DNA of 64,000 bases from Flavobacterium sp. KACC 22761. Lineage in GTDB: Bacteria; Bacteroidota; Bacteroidia; Flavobacteriales; Flavobacteriaceae. The first letter of the stretch is position 1; every line of letters begins with the position of its first letter. Where the stretch lies: contig NZ_CP139148.1 in assembly GCF_034058155.1 (NCBI RefSeq), positions 930,001 to 994,000 of the forward strand. Direction: 5' to 3'. Made by a program: the position numbers and the translations under genes. This document shows positions 1 through 9,971 of this stretch, piece by piece. A model generated the notes under the pieces. The model was not told the origin of the DNA. It ran no database searches and saw nothing but the letters and a program-made list of their open reading frames with translations.

Positions 1-148
1 CAGTGAAAAGTTTTTTGTGAGTTGGCAACGGAATTGGACCTGTTACAACTGCTCCAGTAGTTTTTACTGTTTTTACGATCTTTTCAGCAGATTTATCTAC
101 CAACATGTGATCGTAAGATTTTAGTTTTATTCTGATTTTTTGACTCAT
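1..148 (-). CDS. rpsJ: 30S ribosomal protein S10, N-terminal part
   Basis: S10 is a small-subunit ribosomal protein that also acts in transcription antitermination as NusE. The minus-strand reading starts [14 protein letters not shown] and contains [13 protein letters not shown], both typical of S10. Only the first 49 residues are here, because the gene runs off the left edge. Its ATG lies 10 bases after the fusA stop, so it is the fourth gene of the rpsL-rpsG-fusA-rpsJ operon, which in this phylum usually continues into the S10 ribosomal cluster. Confidence 0.95.
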   Translation of the reverse strand, partial: MSQKIRIKLKSYDHMLVDKSAEKIVKTVKTTGAVVTGPIPLPTHKKLFT

Positions 149-158
149 TTTCTTAAAA

Positions 159-2315
159 TTAAGCGTTACCTTTTGCTTTTTTGATTACCTCTTCTGAAAT
201 ATTAGAAGGTGTTTCTGCATAGTGAGAGAACTCCATTGTTGAAGTAGCTCTACCAGAAGATAATGTTCTTAATGTAGTTACATAACCAAACATTTCTGAT
301 AAAGGCACATCAGCTTTGATAGTCTTAGCACCATTTCTGTCACCCATGTCATTTACTTGACCTCTACGACGATTCAAGTCACCTACGATATCACCCATGT
401 TTTCTTCAGGAGTAATAACTTCGATTTTCATGATTGGCTCAAGAATAACAGCTCCAGCAGCACGTCCAGACTCTTTATAACCCATTCTAGCAGCTAATTC
501 AAAAGAAAGAGCATCAGAATCCACAGGGTGGAAAGATCCGTCTAATAAAGTTACTTTCAAACTATCAACAGCGTATCCAGCTAACGGACCTGTTTTCATA
601 GCCTCACGGAAACCTTTTTCAACAGCAGGGATATATTCTTTAGGAACGTTACCACCTTTTACCTCATTTACGAACTGTAATCCAACCGGAACTTTACCAT
701 CAACTTCATCAGCAGGCTCGATTCTAAATACGATATCACCGAATTTACCACGACCTCCAGATTGTTTTTTGTAAGTTTCTCTATGTTGAGCAGATTTAGT
801 AAACGCCTCTTTGTACTCTACTTGTGGCTCACCTTGGTTAACCTCTACTTTAAACTCACGTTTCATACGATCAACTAAGATATCCAAGTGAAGCTCACCC
901 ATACCAGAAATAATAGTTTGACCTGAAGCCTCGTCAGTTCTTACCGTAAATGTTGGATCCTCTTCAGCTAATTTAGCCAAAGCCATACCCATTTTATCAA
1001 CGTCAGCTTTAGTTTTAGGCTCGATAGCGATACCAATTACCGGCTCTGGGAACTTCATAGATTCCAAGATAATTGGGTGCTTCTCGTCAGACAAAGTATC
1101 TCCAGTTTTGATATCTTTAAATCCTACAGCAGCTCCAATATCTCCAGCCTCAATAAATTCGATTGGATTTTGTTTGTTAGCATGCATTTGGTAAATACGA
1201 GAGATTCTCTCTTTGTTACCAGAACGAGTATTTAAAACATAAGAACCAGCATCCAAACGTCCAGAGTAAGCACGGAAGAAAGCTAAACGACCTACGAATG
1301 GGTCAGTAGCAATTTTAAATGCTAAAGCAGCGAATGGCTCTTTTACATCTGGTCTACGGATAATTTTAGTTTGATCTTCTTCTAATAATTCAGCATCATC
1401 AGGGTGAATTCCTTCAATACCTTCTTTATCTAATGGAGATGGCAAATATTTACAAACTGCATCCAACATAAATTGAACACCTTTGTTTTTGAAAGAAGAA
1501 CCAGCAAGCATAGGAATGATTGCCATATCAATAGTAGCAGCTCTTAAAGCATTATTGATTTCTTCTTCAGTAATAGAATTTTCATCTTCCATATACTTAT
1601 CTAAAAGATTTTCGTCATAAGTCGCAATCTCTTCGATAAGAATAGAACGGTAGTGCTTAACATCATCAACCATATCAGCTGGGATATCCACAACGTCAAA
1701 AGTAGCTCCTTGAGTTTCATCATGCCATACGATAGCTTGATTTTTCACTAAGTCAACAATACCTTTGAAATCTGCTTCATCACCAATAGGCAAAGTAATT
1801 GCAACCGCATTCGATTTCAACATATCTTTAACCTGTCCGCACACAGCTAAAAAGTTAGCACCTTGACGGTCCATTTTATTTACGAATCCCATACGAGGAA
1901 CTCTATATTGATCAGCAAGTCTCCAGTTAGTTTCTGATTGAGGCTCAACACCATCAACAGCACTAAATAAGAAAACCAAACCATCAAGTACACGTAAAGA
2001 ACGGTTTACCTCTACAGTAAAGTCAACGTGTCCAGGAGTATCAATAATATTAAAGTGGTAAGGTAATGATTCTGGAATAACTTTACCTTGTACAGTTGGG
2101 AAGTTCCAAGTACAAGTTGTAGCAGCAGAAGTAATTGTGATACCTCTTTCCTGCTCTTGAGCCATCCAGTCCATTGTCGCAGCACCATCGTGCACCTCAC
2201 CAATTTTGTGTGACTTTCCAGTATAAAAAAGAATACGCTCAGTTGTTGTTGTTTTACCAGCATCAATGTGAGCAGCGATTCCGATATTTCTTGTATATTT
2301 TAAATCTCTAGCCAT
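159..2315 (-). CDS. fusA: Translation elongation factor G
   Basis: EF-G is the cytoplasmic GTPase that drives ribosomal translocation and, with RRF, ribosome recycling. The 718-residue product has full family length. The G-domain motifs are G1 AHIDAGKT (residues 15-22), the switch region with RGITI, G3 DTPGH (92-96) and G4 NKMD (146-149), followed by domains II to V and the domain IV stretch near [13 protein letters not shown]. It lies 11 bases downstream of rpsG and just before rpsJ, the normal str-operon order. Transcription probably comes from the promoter before rpsL. Nothing is odd in it. Confidence 0.98.
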   Translation of the reverse strand: MARDLKYTRNIGIAAHIDAGKTTTTERILFYTGKSHKIGEVHDGAATMDWMAQEQERGITITSAATTCTWNFPTVQGKVIPESLPYHFNIIDTPGHVDFTVEVNRSLRVLDGLVFLFSAVDGVEPQSETNWRLADQYRVPRMGFVNKMDRQGANFLAVCGQVKDMLKSNAVAITLPIGDEADFKGIVDLVKNQAIVWHDETQGATFDVVDIPADMVDDVKHYRSILIEEIATYDENLLDKYMEDENSITEEEINNALRAATIDMAIIPMLAGSSFKNKGVQFMLDAVCKYLPSPLDKEGIEGIHPDDAELLEEDQTKIIRRPDVKEPFAALAFKIATDPFVGRLAFFRAYSGRLDAGSYVLNTRSGNKERISRIYQMHANKQNPIEFIEAGDIGAAVGFKDIKTGDTLSDEKHPIILESMKFPEPVIGIAIEPKTKADVDKMGMALAKLAEEDPTFTVRTDEASGQTIISGMGELHLDILVDRMKREFKVEVNQGEPQVEYKEAFTKSAQHRETYKKQSGGRGKFGDIVFRIEPADEVDGKVPVGLQFVNEVKGGNVPKEYIPAVEKGFREAMKTGPLAGYAVDSLKVTLLDGSFHPVDSDALSFELAARMGYKESGRAAGAVILEPIMKIEVITPEENMGDIVGDLNRRRGQVNDMGDRNGAKTIKADVPLSEMFGYVTTLRTLSSGRATSTMEFSHYAETPSNISEEVIKKAKGNA

Positions 2316-2326
2316 TTCTTTACGAA

Positions 2327-2803
2327 TTAAAATCTAAAGTGAGAGAATGCTTTGTTAGCTTCTGCCATTTTGTGAGTATCCATTCTTTTCTTAACTGCAG
2401 CACCTTCTTCTTTAGCAGCTGCTAAACACTCAGAAGCTAAACGCTGTGCCATAGATTTTTCATTTCTTCTTCTTGAATAAAGTATTAACCACTTCATTGC
2501 CATAGAAATTTTTCTGTCTGGACGAATTTGCATTGGGATTTGGAATGTAGCTCCACCAACTCTACGGCTACGTACTTCTACGTGAGGCATAACGTTTGTT
2601 AAAGCATCTTTCCAGATCTCTAATGAAGTTTTCTCATCATTTTGCTTTTTAGTCTCGATGATGTCAATAGCATCATAAAATACTTTAAAAGCTGTAGATT
2701 TCTTACCATCCCACATTAAGTTGTTCACAAAACGTGTTACTAATTGGTCGTTAAACCTTGGATCCGGTAAAAGTGGTCTTTTCTTTGCCGCTCTTTTTCT
2801 CAT
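2327..2803 (-). CDS. rpsG: 30S ribosomal protein S7
   Basis: S7 is a primary 16S rRNA-binding protein of the 30S head, close to the decoding and exit sites. The 158-residue protein begins [19 protein letters not shown] and has the family's VGGATFQIP and RPDRK segments. It sits between rpsL and fusA with short spacers, as expected for the str operon. In several bacteria S7 represses its own operon translationally; no obvious leader element for that was seen here. Confidence 0.97.
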   Translation of the reverse strand: MRKRAAKKRPLLPDPRFNDQLVTRFVNNLMWDGKKSTAFKVFYDAIDIIETKKQNDEKTSLEIWKDALTNVMPHVEVRSRRVGGATFQIPMQIRPDRKISMAMKWLILYSRRRNEKSMAQRLASECLAAAKEEGAAVKKRMDTHKMAEANKAFSHFRF

Positions 2804-2827
2804 GTCTTTTTCTTAAAAGTTTTTAAA

Positions 2828-3211
2828 TTACTTTTTTGCTTCTTTTGGGCGTTTAGCACCGTACTTAGATCTTCTTTGCGTTCTTCCTGCAACACCTGAC
2901 GTATCAAGCGCTCCACGAACGATATGATATCTAACACCTGGTAAATCTTTTACCCTTCCACCTCGCACTAATACTATCGAGTGCTCTTGTAGATTGTGTC
3001 CTTCTCCTGGGATGTAAGCATTCACCTCATTACCATTTGTCAAACGTACACGCGCAACTTTACGCATTGCAGAGTTTGGTTTTTTTGGTGTAGTAGTGTA
3101 AACACGCGTACAAACCCCTCTTCTTTGAGGACAAGAATCTAAAGCAACCGATTTACTCTTCTTAGTGATCTGAGTTCTTCCTGTTCTTACTAATTGTTGA
3201 ATTGTTGGCAT
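2828..3211 (-). CDS. rpsL: 30S ribosomal protein S12
   Basis: S12 lies at the decoding centre and controls translational accuracy. The 127-residue product contains the conserved [18 protein letters not shown] block, with the two lysines where streptomycin-resistance changes usually map (residues 43-44), and the second conserved loop [13 protein letters not shown]. Both loops look wild type. It is the first gene of the minus-strand str operon and has a good flavobacterial promoter about 55 bases upstream of its ATG. Confidence 0.98.
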
Positions 3212-3264
3212 AATTAATACTAAAAATTATTATGTTTATTAAATTCCCGCTTTTTACGGGGTTG

Positions 3265-3294
3265 CAAATGTATAAAATATTTTTCACTATACAA
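3265..3294 (-). promoter_or_regulatory. Promoter of the str operon (rpsL)
   Basis: On the minus strand, a TTG (-33 element, plus-strand 3292-3294) is followed after 19 bases by TACATTTG (-7 element, plus-strand 3265-3272). This fits the Bacteroidota consensus TTG-N17-23-TAnnTTTG read by the SigA of this phylum. It leaves an untranslated leader of about 50 bases before rpsL. Confidence 0.8.
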
Positions 3295-3378
3295 ACGTTA
3301 AATCATTAATTTTCAATAACATTATTTAAGCTTATGATTTTACAAACAAAGAATAGATATTTGCAATACTTTTAACAA

Positions 3379-5097
3379 ATGAAAAACCAGCTTTTGAAAC
3401 CTCTTTCCCAAATATTCCTTCTTTGCTTGATAAGCCTCTCCTCCTATGCGCAAAATTTTCATTTAACAATCAAAGGAACAAACAAATCTGAAAATAAAAT
3501 AATTGACTCATTGACCTACAAACCCAATCACATTAATGCAAAATCAATATTTGACGAAATAAAATTGACTTCTGAAAAATTATCAAAAATTGGATATTTA
3601 GAAAACAACATTCAAAATACAACCCAAATAAACGACAGTACTTACAGCTCAGAAATCCAACTAAAACAGCAAACAAAATCTATACATATATATATAGGTA
3701 TAAATAATTCTTTTTTTTATTCTGAAAAAACAAAAAACGACACTATTATTCTTCCTTATAATGAAGTCGAAAATTATTTGAACCAAAAAATAATTGACGC
3801 CGAAAAGAAAGGTTTTGCTTTAAGCAAGATCAAATTGGTAAACATCAAAAAAAAGAATTCCATAATTTATGCTGATTTAAATTTTAAATCAGAAAAAAAA
3901 CGCACTATAAATTCCATCATCCTTAATTATGCCGATGCAAAAGAAAAAGACTTTTTCCCGAAGGGCCACCTAAAGCAACTCAACAAAAAATACCTAAACA
4001 AAACATTCAACCAAGAAACCACGCAACAACTCTACGAAGAAATCAACAGCTACGAATTTGTCTCACAAACAAAATACCCGGAAATACTATTCACGACCGA
4101 TTCAACCAAAATCTATACTTACATTGAAAAAAGGAAAGCAAATACTTTTGACGGATATATCGGATTTTCTAATGATAAAGATGAAAAAATGAATATAAAC
4201 GGATATATTGATATTTCACTTTTAAACACGCTTCATGCTGGTGAGCAATTTTCTTTATATTGGAAAAGCGATGGGAATCAACAAAAAACCTTTAATACAA
4301 AAATTGAAATTCCATATATATTTCAATCTTCATTAGGAATAAAGGCTCAATTAAACATATTCAAACAAGACAGCACCTTTCAAAACACAAAAACCGCAAT
4401 TGACCTTGGCTATTACATAAATTACAATTCCAGAATTTATGCCGGATATCAGTCAACCGAGTCTAGCGATATTCAAAATGCAAACAATTCACTTATTAGT
4501 GATTTCAAAAATTCTTATTTCACATCAAGTTTTGATTATAAGAAAATAGACCACAAAAACAATCTTGTCCCAAGAAAGGCATTAGTCAACTGGATTGTCG
4601 GCTACGGAAAAAGAAACACAAACAATAATCCTGAAACAGCAGGGTCAAGCAAACAATTTTACACCAACCTAAACGCATCTTATAATTTCGAAATAAACGA
4701 CAAGAATTTCATTAACATAAATTCACAAAATTTTTATCTGTCTAGTAAAAATTACATTTCGAACGAATTATACCGTTTTGGCGGTATGAATTCAATAAGA
4801 GGTTTTTTAGAAAACAGCCTGCAATGCAACTTCAATTTTTTAATTCTGACGGAATATCGATATAAGTTTTCAAAAAACATTTACATCCATACCATCACTG
4901 ATTACGGCATTTACCAAGACTTGACATCTACCATTGACCCAAACAAAACTAAAAAGTTAATTGGCGTTGGTCTTGGTTCCGTTTTGCAAACCCCAAACGG
5001 ATTACTAAAGATAAACCTTACAAACGGGAATCAAAACATTCAAGAATTACAATTATATAACACTATAGTAAACATATGTTATAATGTTAAATTTTAG
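3379..5097 (+). CDS. Omp85-like outer-membrane barrel protein
   Basis: The 572-residue product starts with a signal peptide (MKNQLLKPLSQIFLLCLISL, cut near SSYAQ). The N-terminal half (about residues 25-250) alternates in a way that could form POTRA-like repeats. The C-terminal half is a beta barrel containing GGMNSIRGFLENS, the conserved RGF motif of Omp85 proteins such as BamA, TamA and two-partner-secretion TpsB. It is shorter than BamA, so a housekeeping BamA role is unlikely; a TamA-like or accessory role is possible, with substrate unknown. It is divergent from the str operon. Its codon use is AT-rich and lacks the strong bias of the following susC gene, suggesting modest expression. 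Confidence 0.7.
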   Translation: MKNQLLKPLSQIFLLCLISLSSYAQNFHLTIKGTNKSENKIIDSLTYKPNHINAKSIFDEIKLTSEKLSKIGYLENNIQNTTQINDSTYSSEIQLKQQTKSIHIYIGINNSFFYSEKTKNDTIILPYNEVENYLNQKIIDAEKKGFALSKIKLVNIKKKNSIIYADLNFKSEKKRTINSIILNYADAKEKDFFPKGHLKQLNKKYLNKTFNQETTQQLYEEINSYEFVSQTKYPEILFTTDSTKIYTYIEKRKANTFDGYIGFSNDKDEKMNINGYIDISLLNTLHAGEQFSLYWKSDGNQQKTFNTKIEIPYIFQSSLGIKAQLNIFKQDSTFQNTKTAIDLGYYINYNSRIYAGYQSTESSDIQNANNSLISDFKNSYFTSSFDYKKIDHKNNLVPRKALVNWIVGYGKRNTNNNPETAGSSKQFYTNLNASYNFEINDKNFININSQNFYLSSKNYISNELYRFGGMNSIRGFLENSLQCNFNFLILTEYRYKFSKNIYIHTITDYGIYQDLTSTIDPNKTKKLIGVGLGSVLQTPNGLLKINLTNGNQNIQELQLYNTIVNICYNVKF

Positions 5098-5182
5098 CAG
5101 GAACAGAAAAAAGTTTAAAGTAATATTAGGATAGTTAACAAATTATTAAGAGTTTTGCGATACTAATTCAAAATATTTAAAA

Positions 5183-8100
5183 ATGAAACTAAAGTTCAAT
5201 GGATTCTTAGTACTTTTCTTAGTACTAGTGGCGCAACTTACTTTTGCGCAAGAAAGAGCCGTTTCGGGTACTGTTTCTGATAATGCAGGAATGCCTCTAC
5301 CAGGTGTGAGTGTATTAGTAAAAGGAACAAAATCAGGAACGCAAACTGATTTTGACGGTAAATTCACCATCAAAGCATCATCAAGCCAAATTTTGGTATT
5401 TAGCTACATCGGGATGAAAACCCAAGAAGTAGCTGCAAGCTCCACTTCTTTAAACGTAAAATTAGCTGCAGCTGCACAAGAACTTGAAGGAGTTGTTGTA
5501 ACAACTGCATTAGGTATTAAAAGAGAGAAAAAATCTCTTGGTTATTCTGCTCAAACAGTATCTGCTGAACAAGTTGGAACTGTTCCTACAGGAAACTTCA
5601 CAAATAACTTATCAGGAAAAGTTGCTGGTCTTAGCGTAACTCAAGGTACTAACTTTGGTGGATCTACTAACGTGGTTCTTAGAGGTTACAAATCACTTTT
5701 GGGTGATAACCAGGCTTTATTCGTAGTTGATGGTGTGCCAATTTTGAACAACAACGTAAACAGTAATGATCAAAAAAGTGGTAGAGGTGGATACGATTAC
5801 GGTAACGCTGCATCAGACATCAACCCTAACAACATTGCTGAGATCAACGTATTGAAAGGTGCTGCTGCAACTGCGCTTTACGGATCTAGAGCTCAAAATG
5901 GTGCGATCATCATTACAACTAAAAAAGGAAAATCTAGAACTGATTTATCAGTTGAATTCTCTTCTTCTTACACAATGTCTACAGTAGACAGAACAACTTT
6001 CCCTAAATACCAACAAGAGTATGGAGAAGGTTATTTTGGACAAAGATTCTCATCTTACAACGGACAACCAAGATCTAGATCTGGAGATGATGCTTCTTAC
6101 GGACCAAAATATGATGGTTCTTTAGTTTGGCAATATGATGCTTTTACTCCAGGTTCTCCTAATTACGGGAAACAAACTCCATGGAAAGTTGCTGCAAATG
6201 GTCCAATCGAATTTTTTGATACAGGAACATCTACAATCAACAATATCTCGTTAAATGGAGGTACTGAAAAAGCTACTTACAGATTAACTTATGCAAACAC
6301 AGACAGTAGAGACATTTTGCCAAATTCATTATTAAGCAAAAACAACTTTAACTTTGCTGGTACTTACAAATTCAACGACAAATTAAGCTCTACTTTCAAT
6401 GCGACTTATGTTTCACAAAACACAAGAAACAGAAACTCAACTGGATACGGAGGAAACCAATTAGCTGGTTTCAGACAATGGTGGGCAACAAACGTTGACC
6501 TTAACGAGCAAAGAGATCTTTATTTCCAAAGCCGCCAAAACTATACTTGGAACATCAAAAGTGCTGCAGACATTACTCCAGCATACTGGGATAACCCATA
6601 CTTCCAAAGATATGAGAACTACAACAACGATAGCAGACAAAGAGTTGCTGCTAACGCTAGTATTACTTATGACGTAAACAAAAACTTAAGCTTTACAGGT
6701 AGAATTGGTACTGACGGTTTCAACTTAAAAACAGAAGACAGAATTGCTCCAGGTTCAACTCCAGCAACTCTAGGTTCTAACTCAAACCTTCAAAACCTTC
6801 CTGCTCAACCATCTGGATATGCATTAGATTTGTATAACTTCAGCGAGCAAAACTATGATTTCTTAGCTACGTACAAAAAAGACTTAAACGAAGATTTAAA
6901 CCTTAGTGTTCTTCTTGGTTCTAACTACAATGTACAAAGCAGATTCATTAATCAACAAATGACTTCAGGAGGTTTATACATCCCTGGATTGTACACTATC
7001 TCTAACTCAGTTTCTGCACCTGCTCTTCCTAGAATCGTAGATACTAGAAAAGAAGTATTAGGTTTATTTGCACAAGCTACATTAGGATACAAAGGAACTT
7101 ACTACTTAGAAGGTTCTGTTAGAAGAGATGAATCTTCTGCTCTTCCTAAAGACAACAACGCATACTGGTATTCTGCAATTTCAGGAAGTGTTGTTTTCTC
7201 AAACTGGTTAAAAGATGTTGAGTTCATCAACTTTGGTAAATTCAGAGCTGCTTATGCTCAAGTAGGTTCTGATACAGATCCAAACCAATTATTGGACAAC
7301 TATACTGCTAGAACTCCATTCGGAACTCCAGTATATTCATTCAATACTACTGCTAAAAATCCAAACTTAAAACCACAACGATTAGACAACGTGGAGATCG
7401 GTTTGAACATGCAGTTTGCACAAAACAGACTTGGATTTGACGTTGCTTGGTTCCAAAACAAAGCTTTCGACCAAATTTTACCATTGCCAGTATCAACTTC
7501 TACTGGATCAAACTTCAATACTGTTAATGCTGGAACATTAACTACAAAAGGTTTTGAGGTTACTCTTACAGGAACTCCTGTTAAAACTGACAACTTCTCT
7601 TGGGATGTTAGCGTTAACTGGTCTAATCCTAACACTAAAGTTACAGAATTGGCTCCAGGTATTGAAAACATCAACATCAACTCTTTACAAGGAGGTATCA
7701 GTATCAATGCTCCATTAAACCAAGACTATGGTCAAATCTGGGGTACAACTTATGTATTAGATGATGCTGGAAACAGAATCATCGGCGCTAACGGTGCATA
7801 CGAAGTTTCTACAACTACTGACAACAAATTAGGAACTTACCAAGCTGATTGGATTGGTGGTATCAACAACAAATTCAACTACAAAAACCTTTCTTTCAGT
7901 TTCTTAATTGACATGAAAAAAGGTGGAAGTGTTTTCTCACTTGACCAATACTACGGATATGGAACTGGTATCTATGCTAACTCTGTTGGAAACAACGACT
8001 TAGGAAACCCAGTAAGAAATACGTTAGCTAACGGTGGTGGTGAAATTTTACAAGGAGTAATGGCAAACCCTGCTTACACTCCAACAAACGGACAACCACA

Positions 8101-8428
8101 ATATGTTACAAATACTACAAGATTAGACAGATCTCAATCTAGCCAAGTTTTAGGTACTGACCCACCTGCTGCTGCATTTGTTTATGACGCTGGATTTGTA
8201 AAATTAAGAGAGGTTGTATTGACTTATAATCTTCCTTCAAGCATTTTAGGAAGTGCAATTAAAGGAGCTTCTTTTAGTGTAATAGGTAACAATCTTTGGA
8301 TCATTGACAAAAGCTTGCCATATTCTGATCCAGAAGCAGGATTGTCTTCAGGTAACACACAAGGTTACCAATCAGGACCTATGCCGACAACAAGAAATAT
8401 TTCTTTTAATGTCAAAGTTAATTTTTAA
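5183..8428 (+). CDS. SusC/RagA-family TonB-dependent outer-membrane transporter
   Basis: SusC-type proteins are 22-strand outer-membrane barrels that import oligosaccharides or peptides together with a SusD lid, powered by TonB. The 1081-residue product has a signal peptide (cut near LTFAQ), a carboxypeptidase-regulatory-like domain (about residues 25-95, with GTKSGTQTDFDGKF and FSYIGM), the TonB-box region EGVVVTTALG, a plug domain (about 115-245, with FVVDGVP and LYGSRAQNGAIIITTKK), then the barrel. The susD gene follows after 5 bases. Asn, Tyr and Phe codons are mostly C-ending, unlike most neighbours, which suggests high expression. No glycoside hydrolase or regulator is adjacent, so the substrate cannot be read from context. 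Confidence 0.93.
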   Translation: MKLKFNGFLVLFLVLVAQLTFAQERAVSGTVSDNAGMPLPGVSVLVKGTKSGTQTDFDGKFTIKASSSQILVFSYIGMKTQEVAASSTSLNVKLAAAAQELEGVVVTTALGIKREKKSLGYSAQTVSAEQVGTVPTGNFTNNLSGKVAGLSVTQGTNFGGSTNVVLRGYKSLLGDNQALFVVDGVPILNNNVNSNDQKSGRGGYDYGNAASDINPNNIAEINVLKGAAATALYGSRAQNGAIIITTKKGKSRTDLSVEFSSSYTMSTVDRTTFPKYQQEYGEGYFGQRFSSYNGQPRSRSGDDASYGPKYDGSLVWQYDAFTPGSPNYGKQTPWKVAANGPIEFFDTGTSTINNISLNGGTEKATYRLTYANTDSRDILPNSLLSKNNFNFAGTYKFNDKLSSTFNATYVSQNTRNRNSTGYGGNQLAGFRQWWATNVDLNEQRDLYFQSRQNYTWNIKSAADITPAYWDNPYFQRYENYNNDSRQRVAANASITYDVNKNLSFTGRIGTDGFNLKTEDRIAPGSTPATLGSNSNLQNLPAQPSGYALDLYNFSEQNYDFLATYKKDLNEDLNLSVLLGSNYNVQSRFINQQMTSGGLYIPGLYTISNSVSAPALPRIVDTRKEVLGLFAQATLGYKGTYYLEGSVRRDESSALPKDNNAYWYSAISGSVVFSNWLKDVEFINFGKFRAAYAQVGSDTDPNQLLDNYTARTPFGTPVYSFNTTAKNPNLKPQRLDNVEIGLNMQFAQNRLGFDVAWFQNKAFDQILPLPVSTSTGSNFNTVNAGTLTTKGFEVTLTGTPVKTDNFSWDVSVNWSNPNTKVTELAPGIENININSLQGGISINAPLNQDYGQIWGTTYVLDDAGNRIIGANGAYEVSTTTDNKLGTYQADWIGGINNKFNYKNLSFSFLIDMKKGGSVFSLDQYYGYGTGIYANSVGNNDLGNPVRNTLANGGGEILQGVMANPAYTPTNGQPQYVTNTTRLDRSQSSQVLGTDPPAAAFVYDAGFVKLREVVLTYNLPSSILGSAIKGASFSVIGNNLWIIDKSLPYSDPEAGLSSGNTQGYQSGPMPTTRNISFNVKVNF

Positions 8429-8433
8429 AAAAA

Positions 8434-9885
8434 ATGAAGATGAAAAAAATCATAGCAATATTAGCAATAGGTCTGTCAATGACAGCTTGTGTTAATGAAG
8501 ATGCAAACACCGATCCAAACAGTGCTTATAGCACTGTACCGGGGTCATTGATCACTTACGCGCAAAAAGAATTAAGCGATTACACTAATACTCCAAGCGT
8601 AAACGAGAACAACTTTAGATTGACAATGCAATACTGGCAAGAAACAACTTACGTAAACGAAAGTAACTACGACTTTACAAACCGTAATGTTTCTAACCAA
8701 ATTTACTCAGACAACTACGTAAATGTGTTGAACAATCTTGGTAAAGCTAAAACGATCATTAATGCTTACGAACCAACTGCAGATGAAGTAGCTGCTTGGC
8801 CAGCAAACAAAAAGACTCAATTAGCTATTATTGATATCCTACAAGTGTACACATATCAGCTTTTGGTAGATACTTTTGGTAATATTCCTTACACTCAAGC
8901 TGCAAACCTTGCTCAATACCCATTGCCTGCTTATGATGATGGAGCAACTATTTATGTAGATTTGATTAAAAGAATCAATGATGATATTACTGCTTTAAGC
9001 AGTGGAACAGCAAATAGCTTCCCAACTTTCTCTGCTGGAGACAAAATTTATGGAGGTGATCCAGTTGCATGGAAAACATTTGCAAACTCTTTAAAATTAA
9101 AACTTGCAATCGGAATCGCTGATTCAAATCCAACTTTAGCACAAACTAACGCACTTGCTGCTATTGCTGCTGGAGTAATAACAACTCCTGCTGGAAATGG
9201 ACACTTCCCATACCAAGAGGCTTCACCAAACTACAATCCTTTATATGAAAACTTAGAAGCAAGTGGTAGAGAAGATTTCGTAGGTGGAAAAACTTTAGTT
9301 GATTACATGAACGCATCTAACGACCCAAGAAGACCTGGATACTTCACAACAGTAAAAGGAAACTATGTTGGTCTTCCAATTGGTGAAGGTGGTGAATTTG
9401 CAGATTACTCTCATGCTGGAGATTATGCTTACACACCTGATACTCCAGGAAACATCATCACTGCTACAGAGGTTGCTTTTTATGTTGCTGAGGCAAATGC
9501 ACGTTGGAATACAGCTGCAGCACCTGCAGCTTACAACGCAGCAGTTACTGCTTCAATCTTAGAATGGGGTGGTACAGCAGCACAAGCTACTGCTTACCTT
9601 GCAACAAAACCATACGATCCAGTTAACTGGAAAAAATCAATTGGAGAGCAAGCTTGGGTAGCGATGTACAATCAAGCTTTAGCTGGATGGAATTTCTGGA
9701 GAAGATTAGATTTCCCTGTATTACTAGCTCCTCCTACAGCAATTAACAACGCTGGAGGAAAAGTTCCAGTAAGAATGACTTACCCAGTTCTTGAGCAACA
9801 AACAAACAATACAAACTGGAAAGCTGCTTCTACAGCAATCGGTGGAGATTTGTTAACTACAAAACTTTTCTGGGATAAATTCTAA
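8434..9885 (+). CDS. SusD/RagB-family outer-membrane lipoprotein
   Basis: This is the surface-exposed substrate-capturing lid partner of the SusC protein encoded 5 bases upstream. The 483-residue product has a lipoprotein signal ending SMTACVNED, so Cys19 should be lipidated if the first ATG is used; a second Met two codons on is an equally good start. The helical SusD core includes AWKTFANSLKLKLAIG and VAFYVAEANARW, typical of the SusD-like group often linked to peptide or unknown substrates. Codon use is as strongly biased as in susC. A strong terminator follows at 9911-9943, so the pair forms its own transcription unit. Confidence 0.9.
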   Translation: MKMKKIIAILAIGLSMTACVNEDANTDPNSAYSTVPGSLITYAQKELSDYTNTPSVNENNFRLTMQYWQETTYVNESNYDFTNRNVSNQIYSDNYVNVLNNLGKAKTIINAYEPTADEVAAWPANKKTQLAIIDILQVYTYQLLVDTFGNIPYTQAANLAQYPLPAYDDGATIYVDLIKRINDDITALSSGTANSFPTFSAGDKIYGGDPVAWKTFANSLKLKLAIGIADSNPTLAQTNALAAIAAGVITTPAGNGHFPYQEASPNYNPLYENLEASGREDFVGGKTLVDYMNASNDPRRPGYFTTVKGNYVGLPIGEGGEFADYSHAGDYAYTPDTPGNIITATEVAFYVAEANARWNTAAAPAAYNAAVTASILEWGGTAAQATAYLATKPYDPVNWKKSIGEQAWVAMYNQALAGWNFWRRLDFPVLLAPPTAINNAGGKVPVRMTYPVLEQQTNNTNWKAASTAIGGDLLTTKLFWDKF

Positions 9886-9910
9886 TTTTAGACCGAAAAC
9901 ATAATACTAT

Positions 9911-9943
9911 AACCACTCTGTTCATTCAGAGTGGTTTTTTTTT
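9911..9943 (+). terminator. Rho-independent terminator after susC-susD
   Basis: A perfect 10-bp stem (AACCACTCTG / CAGAGTGGTT) with a 6-base loop is followed directly by a run of T residues. It ends the SusC/SusD unit just ahead of the rlmB promoter. Confidence 0.92.
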
Positions 9944-9959
9944 ATATAAACAATATACC

Positions 9960-9967
9960 TATATTTG
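9960..9967 (+). promoter_or_regulatory. -7 element of the rlmB promoter
   Basis: TATATTTG is an exact match to TAnnTTTG and ends only 4 bases before the rlmB ATG. Transcription would start at or next to the ATG, giving a leaderless or nearly leaderless mRNA. No clear TTG -33 element is visible. Confidence 0.6.
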
Positions 9968-9971
9968 CATC

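Noticed and set aside
2012..2266. ORF on the minus strand inside fusA in another frame
   Set aside because: It lies wholly within fusA, which is certain; it has a low-complexity hydrophobic translation and no start context.
7300..7707. Antisense ORF in susC
   Set aside because: A by-product of the biased codon use of susC; no promoter or family features.
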